From NCBI GenBank assembly GCA_020063565.1, contig JAICDB010000006.1:124001-188000 (forward strand): a DNA stretch of 64,000 nucleotides. The letters are read 5' to 3'. The DNA comes from Clostridiales bacterium (lineage in GTDB: Bacteria > Bacillota > DSM-16504 > Desulfitibacterales > JAICDB01). A model generated the notes under the pieces. It worked only from the letters and a program-made list of their open reading frames with translations, was not told the origin of the DNA and made no database searches. Positions 8,733 through 17,700 of the stretch are shown here, piece after piece. Positions within the stretch are counted from its first letter, which is position 1; each line of letters starts with the position of its first letter. The position numbers and the translations under genes were made by a program.

Positions 8733-9287
8733 TTATCTTTCAATTCCGCTTTCTCTGCTGCGTATGTTGATTTTTTCAGCTGATTCTCTTCTTGCAACCC
8801 CTTCTCTGTTCTGACCCTTTTGAGTTTCCAAATCAACAATTCTTACCGTCTCTTTTTGTACAGACTTTTCTGCAACCTGAGCTGTATCAGAACGGCTCTC
8901 TTCTTTTCTCACTACCATTTTGTCAGCTACTTCTCGCTGGTATGAACGTTGAAACCGCAGTATTGCATCATTACCAATCAAACCGCATATTTCAAATATC
9001 CTGTCTTCCACAGCAGATAAAAACCTAACCGCTGCTCTTCCCGCCTGTTTCACAGCTTCCCTTCTGGTAGGTATTTGTTCTGCAGAAAAGCGGCTCACTC
9101 TGTCGGACGTAAATATCATCTTTATCGCTTCTTTAATTTTTTCACTGTTATCTTTCATTCTTTTAACTGCACTAACATACCCATTATAGCCCTGTTTTTG
9201 GTGGCTGTTATCATACGGCATTATTTTCTCTCTCCTTTCAAAGTTTGTTAAAAATAAAAAAACAGCAGAACCTGCTGCATAAAACAT
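8733..9287 (-). CDS. hypothetical protein (start probably internal at MPYDNSHQKQ)
   Basis: ORF with internal RBS AAAGGAGAG before MPYDNS. Confidence 0.45.
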   Translation of the reverse strand: MFYAAGSAVFLFLTNFERREKIMPYDNSHQKQGYNGYVSAVKRMKDNSEKIKEAIKMIFTSDRVSRFSAEQIPTRREAVKQAGRAAVRFLSAVEDRIFEICGLIGNDAILRFQRSYQREVADKMVVRKEESRSDTAQVAEKSVQKETVRIVDLETQKGQNREGVARRESAEKINIRSRESGIER

Positions 9288-9314
9288 GCAAATTATTTTT
9301 TAAAACTCACATCA

Positions 9315-10490
9315 CTAATGCAATAAGTTAAACATTTTATGCACGATACTTTCCGCAAGAGAATCCGGAAAAATCATCCCCATTGCTGAAAATGCTATTA
9401 AAATAAAAAGCACAAATAATACAGTAAAAGCCGCTGCTTTTACCCCGATTTTATTTTTCTTATTTTTTCTCTTTTCTTCAGGAAGCAAATCTGCAAGTAT
9501 TCGTCCACAAGCATTGCTCACTTTTTCTCCCTTTGGCGGCCATGCATCAGTAAAAAACTCTTCCGGAATATCAAAAACCCTTACTCTAAATCCATCCTCC
9601 ATATGCTGCTTTTCCCAGTACCTTCCCGCATCATGTTCCGCCGCCAGAAAAACAAGGTGTTCTTCTCCGCAGCTGTACCAGGATTTGTCCAGGCGAAAAA
9701 ACCTGTGGACCTGGGGTAAAACGGCTAATATGAGGTCATAATCTCCCTTTATTTCTTCTGCTTTTTCAGCTCCGCGGTCAACAACAATGTACTGCCATCT
9801 TCGGGCACGTACAAATTCCTTAAAATTATTACTACGCACTACATCCAATCTCGGCAGCCAGGGTTCGGGAGCTTCTTCAATATCGATGTTGTTCAGTACG
9901 ATGCTTAAACTGGGCTTTCCTGCTTCTACAAGCAGGGTATCGTACCTTTGCCCAGCCAAAAATGCCGCAATTGCGCAGGCAACTTTTGTTGTTCCCACCC
10001 CCGGCGCCGTACCGCAGACCGCTATGCACGCAGGTCTGTGAGATACGGCCACTTTCTTCTCAACGATCTTTTCAACAACTTCTTTCTCCTTCTCGTTTTC
10101 AGGTGCCAGCCGGGGATCCAGCCATTTGGCCGCCGCTTCCAGACCGGCAGGTTCTTTGTTAAGCACTTCTTCCAGCTTTTCCGGCTCCGTAATCACATCG
10201 TAAACTCCCGCCTGCACTACCCTGGCCACTTCCGCATCCCCGGGATTTTTATTGCGGGCAAGCAATATTACCCTGGTATTTGGTCGCGTCAAACGGAATC
10301 TAAGCACGGCAGTACCCAGTCCCGGGCCGGCTTCTGCATCCAGAACAAGAACATCAACCGGAATACGTACAAGCTGATCGAGGATATTTGGTCCCTCACC
10401 CTTTTCGGCAACCCTGAATTCCGCATCTTCCCTTTCCCTCATAGATGAAAAAAGAGACGCATTACAGCGTCCCAGGACGAAATATATCAT
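9315..10490 (-). CDS. CpaE/ParA-like ATPase with N-terminal pseudo-receiver-like region and C-terminal TM
   Basis: VCGTAPGVGTTKVACAIAAFLAGQRYDTLLVEAG deviant Walker A; hydrophobic C-terminus VKAAAFTVLFVLFILIAF. Confidence 0.65.
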   Translation of the reverse strand: MIYFVLGRCNASLFSSMREREDAEFRVAEKGEGPNILDQLVRIPVDVLVLDAEAGPGLGTAVLRFRLTRPNTRVILLARNKNPGDAEVARVVQAGVYDVITEPEKLEEVLNKEPAGLEAAAKWLDPRLAPENEKEKEVVEKIVEKKVAVSHRPACIAVCGTAPGVGTTKVACAIAAFLAGQRYDTLLVEAGKPSLSIVLNNIDIEEAPEPWLPRLDVVRSNNFKEFVRARRWQYIVVDRGAEKAEEIKGDYDLILAVLPQVHRFFRLDKSWYSCGEEHLVFLAAEHDAGRYWEKQHMEDGFRVRVFDIPEEFFTDAWPPKGEKVSNACGRILADLLPEEKRKNKKNKIGVKAAAFTVLFVLFILIAFSAMGMIFPDSLAESIVHKMFNLLH

Positions 10491-10511
10491 GTACTCACCC
10501 TTTCAGGAAAT

Positions 10512-11381
10512 TTAACCTCCCCAGTTCATATACAGCTCCCTGTATTTATCCTTCCTTCCAATTTTCTTACTTGCTGTTTCATTTTCGGGAGAAGGTTTCC
10601 TCCCGTCGGCAACTGCCCTGATAAGGACACCGTACCAGTTCCTCACTTCCTTTCCTTCAGCCCACTGGGCCGCTGCTTTTACAGCCTGCCTGATCCTTTT
10701 TTCATCTCCCCTTCCTACCTTAATCATCTGCCCGGCTATATAATCATCTATGGGAATACCAACCTCTTCTCCATCTTTAATGATTAACTCTTTCAACCTG
10801 ATACTGCTTTCATCAATTTTTCCCATGCAATTTTTCTCCTGCCGGGATTCAACAACATCATTAGATTTTTTATTTTCTATATTATTAGTTACTTTATTAA
10901 TACTAGTATCTTTGTTGTTGTTGTTATTCTCTTTACTGTTAATATTTATATTACTGTTTATATTAGTGTCCCACTTTTTAGGTGTCCCATTTTTTGGGAC
11001 ACGGTTTTTTTGTGACACGGTATCCGTGTCACATTTTTTAGGACACGGTGCTTTTTTATCTGGATTTGGTACTTCAACTACCGTGAAAACATTTTTGCTA
11101 AATTTACCTCCTTCATCAACTTTTTGTTCTACCCTAATGAGATCTTCTTCCTTTAACTCATTAAGATATTTATAGTATGTTGTCTTGCTGTTTATTCCTA
11201 AATCCGCCATGATTAAATCCCGTCCCGGCCATGCTGATTCACCACCTCCGCAGTAACTTCTTATGTATGCATATAGTGCTTTTGCACCCAAAGATATTTC
11301 ACGGCTTTTCATAACTGCTTTAGGAATTGTTCCAAAACCCTGGACGTTTACACCTTCAGCCCTTAAAATATCAGTCACCAA
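10512..11381 (-). CDS. helix-turn-helix replication-initiator-like protein
   Basis: MKSREISLGAKALYAYIRSY...SAWPGRDLIMADLGINSKTTYYKYLNELKEEDLI HTH; Asn-rich linker encoded by iteron-like DNA. Confidence 0.6.
   Translation of the reverse strand: MVTDILRAEGVNVQGFGTIPKAVMKSREISLGAKALYAYIRSYCGGGESAWPGRDLIMADLGINSKTTYYKYLNELKEEDLIRVEQKVDEGGKFSKNVFTVVEVPNPDKKAPCPKKCDTDTVSQKNRVPKNGTPKKWDTNINSNININSKENNNNNKDTSINKVTNNIENKKSNDVVESRQEKNCMGKIDESSIRLKELIIKDGEEVGIPIDDYIAGQMIKVGRGDEKRIRQAVKAAAQWAEGKEVRNWYGVLIRAVADGRKPSPENETASKKIGRKDKYRELYMNWGG
10966..11048. repeat. iteron cluster inside the rep-like gene
   Basis: GTGTCCCA x2, TGGGACAC, perfect palindrome GTGACACGG-TAT-CCGTGTCAC, GGACACGG. Confidence 0.6.
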
Positions 11382-11439
11382 CAGAACCTCCTTACACTAA
11401 AAAATCGCCTTAAAAAAGGCGGTAAAATTCAATAATCTA

Positions 11440-11727
11440 TTATTCCAGATTCTCGATATCACTTAAAAAACCATCAAGTATATAATCTTTTTCTTTTTCG
11501 CTTTCCTCCTTACTACCAAAAATTGTATTTGATTCTACCGGAGGGGAACTGTTACTTTCTAACTTATCAACTAAATTTTTTAACCTTTCAGTTTGTTTTT
11601 CCAAGCTTTTACACTCAGAATAATGTTTAATAGCATTTCTGACATACTCCGCTTTCTTTTTTGAAGGAATCCCGCTCAAAATTTTCATGCATTCTTCGTC
11701 AAGAACCAGAGGAAATCTTTTATTCAA
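11440..11727 (-). CDS. ParR-like partition adaptor
   Basis: TTG start (LNKRFPLVLDEECMKIL...) after GGGAGGGAG RBS; the track ORF to 11979 reads through the centromere; next to ParM-like gene. Confidence 0.55.
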   Translation of the reverse strand: MNKRFPLVLDEECMKILSGIPSKKKAEYVRNAIKHYSECKSLEKQTERLKNLVDKLESNSSPPVESNTIFGSKEESEKEKDYILDGFLSDIENLE

Positions 11728-11742
11728 TATACTCCCTCCCGG

Positions 11743-12017
11743 GCAGTAGTAATAACCTGTAACGCATAACCCTTGTATATCAGGGTATATAAAGGAAATA
11801 ACCTTAAAGCGGTAGTAACATTTAACGGATAATATAATTCTGACTTTGATTATTACTACCCTCAAAGAAAAAATATCTCTTAAAACATTGTTGTACAGGC
11901 ATTTAGGGGCATAAAATGTTACTACCGCATTAATACTAAAGTTACTACCACCGAATAATTTAAAAACGCTGTGAGCCATAGTTAACAGGTACTTTATAAT
12001 TCCTAAATGTTACTACC
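11743..12017. repeat. parC-like centromere with (TG)TTACTACC iterons
   Basis: Copies at about 11743, 11811, 11852, 11917, 11941, 12008 in both orientations between parR-like and parM-like genes. Confidence 0.65.
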
Positions 12018-12018
12018 C

Positions 12019-13059
12019 TTAGGACGTCCTTTTCTCAAGTATTTTTCTTTCCGCAGCTTTAGCGACAGCCATAAATCCGCGGGCATTTGCAAACTGCGCA
12101 TCCGGAGCTACCTGTAGATGGTGATGAAGCTTTTGCAGATGCTTTTTAAGAGCTAATGCTCCTCCACCGGTTATAAACACAACTTCAATAAAATCACTCA
12201 TATCACCCCAAATATGCCTTACGCTGTCCATTATGCTCCTGGCAATAGCTCTGTATGCCATGTCTATTTCAGCAGAAAAATCAATTTCTCTCCCTCCGAA
12301 GGATATTACCTTATTATTTATCAGCTCGTCTACCATCATCGGGTCAATTCTTTTACCGGTCTTTTTCTTGAAAGCATGGGTTATTAGTCTGTGCATTTCA
12401 TTCATACCTACATTTAAAGTGTCGGAGAGGTCCGTCCTTGTCTTGAAACTTTCAGATCCCTGGAAGGTCACAAAATCAGTTGTCTTATATCCTATGTCAA
12501 CAACACTTATCATTTTCCCGGACCTTGCAATAGCTCTTGCCATACTATTGTCCAGTAATGAATAAATAGCCCCTGCCGCCTGTGGAAATTCCGTAACCTT
12601 CTTGAACTGTATTTTTCTGCTTTTATCTTTCAAAGGTCCTCCGAAAAATTTAACTTCTGCTTGAAAAGATTTAATATATTCTTTGAATTCTTTGCGCTGT
12701 AAAGCAAAATCTGCATATGGCAGCCCGGTAATTAAATGTATTCCATCCCGGCATTCGCCACGGAGAAGCAGTGCTGCTGCAGTGGCAAGGAGCACCCTGG
12801 TATTGGGGTGTTTTATTTTATCTGAGTCCAGAGTTCTTGAAGCTCCCAGGGATTCTTCTTCAGCCAGTTCTCCGACATAGTACTCTTCTCCGTTTATTAA
12901 TACATATAAATTGTCCAGCCCTTTTACACTACCTCCGAGTATATCCGCCATCGACCTGTCCCTACCGGGCCCGACAATTGAAGGTATAATAATCTTATCA
13001 CCGTCCTGATTTACCCCTTTAGTAAAACCATATCCAAGATCCACAGCTATCTTATACAA
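12019..13059 (-). CDS. ParM-like actin-family plasmid segregation ATPase
   Basis: MYKIAVDLGYGFTKGV phosphate-1 motif, VVDIGYKTTDFV phosphate-2, VVFITGGGAL adenosine motif. Confidence 0.85.
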   Translation of the reverse strand: MYKIAVDLGYGFTKGVNQDGDKIIIPSIVGPGRDRSMADILGGSVKGLDNLYVLINGEEYYVGELAEEESLGASRTLDSDKIKHPNTRVLLATAAALLLRGECRDGIHLITGLPYADFALQRKEFKEYIKSFQAEVKFFGGPLKDKSRKIQFKKVTEFPQAAGAIYSLLDNSMARAIARSGKMISVVDIGYKTTDFVTFQGSESFKTRTDLSDTLNVGMNEMHRLITHAFKKKTGKRIDPMMVDELINNKVISFGGREIDFSAEIDMAYRAIARSIMDSVRHIWGDMSDFIEVVFITGGGALALKKHLQKLHHHLQVAPDAQFANARGFMAVAKAAERKILEKRTS

Positions 13060-13804
13060 CTTGCAGCACCTCTCTTTCAGTTTTTTTATTTAGTTCTTCT
13101 GCAGGAAAGGGTCTTGAAAAAATAAAACCCTGGCACAATTCAATCCCTATTTGCCGGAGGATATATAGTTCTTCATTTGTCTGTACTCCTTCAGCTATTA
13201 CTTTTGAGTCTATGCTCTGCCCCAGTTGAAAGAGATGGTTGATAATATTACGCCTGTCCTTATCACGGTTGCAGTTTGCTATTAAATCTCTATCCAGTTT
13301 GAAATATTCAGGTTTAATATATAAAACAGTCCTCAGTCTATCATGCCCGCTGGTAATATCATCTACTGCTATAGAAATACCCTGCGACCTATACCAAGCT
13401 GCTGCATCGGTAATTTTCTCCATTTCTTCATTGGAGTGTTCTGTTATTTCAAGCACTACATTAGAATTTTTAAACTGCCTTGAAAAAGATTCCGCTATAC
13501 CATCAAGCCTACTAGTAAAAATTGAGCTCCCTACATTGATAAACAGCTTTTTATCTCCTATGTTTTTTAAAACATTCAAACCGTTTTTTATACACCTGTG
13601 CTCCAGCTGGTGTGTCTTTCTTTTTTCTTTCGCATAAAAAAACAAACGGTTCGGGCTTTCCAGAACCGAACCGCGCGGGCCGCGCGTTAAAGCTTCCCAA
13701 CCCTCAATACAACCCTCTTTAATGTTTACCACCGGCTGTAAATACGTCTGAATTTCTCCTGATAGAGCGCGCTTCAAAGCTTCATTTTTCTTTTTCCGGC
13801 TCAT
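13052..13804 (-). CDS. EAL-domain protein (putative c-di-GMP phosphodiesterase)
   Basis: EALTRG, LFINV, VLEITEH, VDDITSG, FKLDRDLI, VIAEGVQT, CQGFIFSRP; overlaps parM start by 8 nt. Confidence 0.85.
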   Translation of the reverse strand: MSRKKKNEALKRALSGEIQTYLQPVVNIKEGCIEGWEALTRGPRGSVLESPNRLFFYAKEKRKTHQLEHRCIKNGLNVLKNIGDKKLFINVGSSIFTSRLDGIAESFSRQFKNSNVVLEITEHSNEEMEKITDAAAWYRSQGISIAVDDITSGHDRLRTVLYIKPEYFKLDRDLIANCNRDKDRRNIINHLFQLGQSIDSKVIAEGVQTNEELYILRQIGIELCQGFIFSRPFPAEELNKKTEREVLQVV

Positions 13805-13825
13805 AAATCCACCCTTTCATATTTT

Positions 13826-14212
13826 TTAAGGAAAAATATACTTTACAGCTATCCAGAGGACATACCCCAAAAAAATATAAGGCACCAGGGGAACCTCTAT
13901 TCTTAAACTCTTATCTTTAAAAAATATCCTTACGAAACCAACCATCATAACAAATGATATGAAAAAAATCATTTCATAAAATTTACTGCCCATAAAAAAC
14001 GATAATACAGTAATAAGCTTTATATCTCCTCCTCCGATTCCTCCCCGGGTAATAATACTTACAGCAACTAGAACAGCAAAACAGCTTAAAGACATAAAAA
14101 AATGTTCGGAATAATCCCGAACAACAAGAAGAGAAAAAAGAAAAAGGGTAAGTACCGCAGAATTCGGCACTTCCCTTTTTTTAATATCTATATATGAAAG
14201 ATGGAAAAGCAA
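13826..14212 (-). CDS. A24-family prepilin peptidase (TadV/CpaA-like)
   Basis: YIDIKKREVPN and GGIGGGDIKLI catalytic motifs. Confidence 0.85.
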   Translation of the reverse strand: MLFHLSYIDIKKREVPNSAVLTLFLFSLLVVRDYSEHFFMSLSCFAVLVAVSIITRGGIGGGDIKLITVLSFFMGSKFYEMIFFISFVMMVGFVRIFFKDKSLRIEVPLVPYIFLGYVLWIAVKYIFP

Positions 14213-14262
14213 CGCCAGAACAGCTATATCTTCTATATCTCCCCTCCCCTTTCTTGTATCTA

Positions 14263-14364
14263 TGCCTTCTCTCTTAAATCTTCAATATAAGTTTCCTGCT
14301 CAAGCGATCTTGCAGCCAGTTTTTTCAAGAATCCGCTGAAACATCTTTTCGCTCACTTTCACAT
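14263..14364 (-). pseudogene. frameshifted N-terminal remnant of the adjacent coiled-coil gene
   Basis: VKVSEKMFQRILEK... versus MKVSEKILNQILEK... at 14380-14691, then frameshift. Confidence 0.5.
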
Positions 14365-14379
14365 TCCTTCCATTCTACA

Positions 14380-14691
14380 TCAATCACTTATTTTTACACT
14401 CTTTAAATTAACAATATCTCCCCAGTTTTTCGCAGTAACCGTTTCAATTGCAAGTATATCCTTACGAAGATCTTTAATTTCTCCAGATAATTCAATATGC
14501 CTTTCAGCGTTTTTAATTTCTAAGTCATCGAACTTAGATTCCAGTGACTTAAGTTTAGAAACAACTTCATTATGATTCTTGTCAGTTTTAGTTTCTAAGT
14601 TATTAAGACGCTTATTAATATTTTTAATTTCACTATCCATGCTAGTTAATTTTTCTAGGATTTGATTTAAGATTTTTTCGCTCACTTTCAT
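14380..14691 (-). CDS. coiled-coil protein
   Basis: Heptad-rich 103-aa ORF. Confidence 0.6.
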   Translation of the reverse strand: MKVSEKILNQILEKLTSMDSEIKNINKRLNNLETKTDKNHNEVVSKLKSLESKFDDLEIKNAERHIELSGEIKDLRKDILAIETVTAKNWGDIVNLKSVKISD

Positions 14692-14744
14692 TTCCCCCTT
14701 TAATTTTAATTATATCAAAACTATTGAACTGATATAGGATTTTT

Positions 14745-17700
14745 TTAGTAACTTCTCAGCCTCGTCTTAAGTTTATTGAGTTGGCTCCCACTTACCTGAA
14801 CTGTCTTCATGTCAGTTACTATCCTGACAGTCCCGTCATATCTTTCTTTATAAGCCGTAAATTCAATAGTATACGTCCCATCGGACATGTCATAGGGTAT
14901 AATGACCACCCTGTCGTAGTCACCGCCGAGTACATCGTGTCTCGTCTCCCAATGGTTTATGTCAGGAGGAGTTCCGCCGATGGGATATTCAGGCACGAGC
15001 TCTGTCACGTTCGTACTGGCAAAACCGTTTTCACCTGCGTCCCACCACATTTTTGCTTCAACTTTGAAGGCCCTTCCTTCCGTATCAGCCGATAGAATCA
15101 TTGCCTCTCCGGCAGCATAGATGTTTTTATCGCTTTCCCCTTCTACATAAAGTGGATCCTCCACTACAAGTGTCTTCTCACACCAGTCAGACCACAGGGC
15201 CGGCGACAGCCCGTTGGGAGACGCGTCCTTTACTTTCAGGGCTATTATATACGTCCCGGCGCCGTAATCACCCCACCCCGTGGACTCAAATATTGAAGGT
15301 GGTTTTGTGTTGTGATATTCAGCCAGGATATTGTTGTTTTCATCCCTTACCTGCCATACTCTCTCGGTTATCCCGGCCCCATCGGGATCGTAAGAATTGT
15401 CGTTATAAGTCACCGGTTCATCGGCTGCCACCGGGTTGGGCAATATAGAAAACTGTGCAACTGGTTTTTGATTGCCCGGTATGACTGATAACATCCTTAC
15501 AAACCAATCAGACCATTGAGCTGTCATTGATGCTAAAGCTGGCTGATCTTTTACTCTAAGCCTTATATCATACGTTCCTGTACCCAGTGTTTCAAAGTCT
15601 GTAGGTTGTCCATTTGCCCAGCTGCTTCCATTTTTCCTATACTGCCATTCTCTTGCTACAATCGGATCGCCGTCCGGGTCATAAGATGTATCTGTATATT
15701 TTGCTTCTACATCTTGTGGTAACGGATTAGGCGATACAGTAAACTGTGCAACTGGCTTATTATTAGATGGTACGACATTTACTGTCTGATAAAAGGCTTC
15801 AGACCATTCACCGTTTTCATCTTGCACTTTTAGCTCTATTCTATATTCTCCTAACTGATTATATACGCTACTTGGAAAACTGCTGACGGCATTATGCCAC
15901 GAACCACCAGGGTCCTGGTAACGCCACTGATATTGAACTAAATTATCCCCGTTAGGATCATAGGAAAAATCATCATAACTTAATGTTTTTCCTAGTGGAA
16001 GCGGATTAGGACTTACAGTGAATTGAGCAACAGGAGGTATATTGCTTCCCGTGTCTACTACTTTAACATTATAATCGGACCACACTCCTTCAACGTCTTT
16101 TACCCTGTACGAAATGACATAAGTTTTATTTTTTTCTAAAATTGAAGGTTGTCCAATATTCCATGAGGTTGTTGTGGCTTCCTTCCATTTCCACTCTCTT
16201 TCTATTATTCCTTTCCCTGGTTCGGTCTGATGATCCATGTCATAAGCATTATCTGTTATATCTATGCTGTAGTTTGTTGCATTTTCTGTTAATTGAATTG
16301 AATATAAAGCCAGAGGTTTACGGTGAACATATACAGTTAAATGATCTGCAGGAATATCCGACCACTTCCTGTAATTTGTAAACCTTTCATCATCTTTAGG
16401 GTTGTCCTTTGCCTGGAATACTACATCATACTTACCGACTTTATCGAATGAGTATATAGGGCCAGATATAAATTGATCGTGAAAACCGGCTAAACCCAGG
16501 CTGTTATCAAAGTAATATGGGTCATGGACATACTTCCAGCGTCTTTCAATTTCCGGGTCGTTTTCTGTATCACTGTAAAAAGTATTATAAGTTACTTCTT
16601 CATTAAGCAGCACATACACTGTTTTATATCCTTGAGTTGTATTTACTGTATTAACTATATAGTCTGTTACGTTTGATATTGCCTGATCCATATTACTGTT
16701 ATAAGTAAAAAAGCCTTTATTATTATTTTCCTGTATTATATTCTCTGCTTGAATTTTATTATCATTTGTTCCAAGTACACCAAAGTATATGCCATCATTG
16801 ATTAGACGTGAAAGGATTAGATAATGCTGTTCTTGATCTTTTAATTCTGCATATTCTATATTGTTTATGCCTATAATAAACTTTTTTGTACCTTGTCTCC
16901 ACGTAACACGATCTAATACTTCATCTATTGTTTCATAATTTTTCACATAAGCAATAATATCTAAATAGAAATTATCAACACAATAATCGTTACCAGCTCG
17001 AAAATATCTAATGTTATTAATAGGTATATCAGCTTTATAAAATGTTTTACTATATAATTGATAAGCATTTGCTTTAAATTGTCCTACTTTATACCATGTA
17101 TTACCGTCATTGCTTACATAACAATATACATTTATAAGATCATGACTTCCATAGCCCGTGTTAGCTCTAAATGTAATTTCTTGTATTTCTTCTATTCCAA
17201 TAGTTCTACCTATGTCAATATATCTATTATTTGCACCGAAGTAATATTGACCTGTGTCCCAACCACCATCTGCAGTATTCCCTCCACCTTCTCCTCCATA
17301 ATTACCTGCAAAAGTTGACTCTATATTAATTCTATTACTGTAGTTAAAAACCTTTGTTTCTATTGTGCTTTCTATATTAGGAACTTCAATTGAATAGTCT
17401 ATTTGGGAATTTTCTAATTTGGGCTTCATCTGTGAATTAACAACTGCTTCTAGATTATCTAATACTGTATCATTTACTTCTTCTCCAATAGTAAATACTA
17501 TATCTGCTTTTTTCTTGGTTATTGCTTCAAAACTGGTAATTGGAGCTACATTTATTACCTCCACCGTTTTTTCTGCTAATGGTTTTGAATAAGTGTCAGC
17601 TTTTTTAATATCTTCTGGGCCTATAAAATCCGAAATGGTAGACTGTCCAAAACTTTCTTCAATCTCTAATTCAAACTGATATTTACCTATATCTGTTACA

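Noticed and set aside
9948-10448. Plus-strand ORF 166 aa
   Set aside because: Antisense to the CpaE-like ATPase; no recognisable motif.
11728-11979. N-terminal extension of the ParR-like ORF
   Set aside because: It reads through the TTACTACC iteron array; the internal TTG with strong RBS is the better start.
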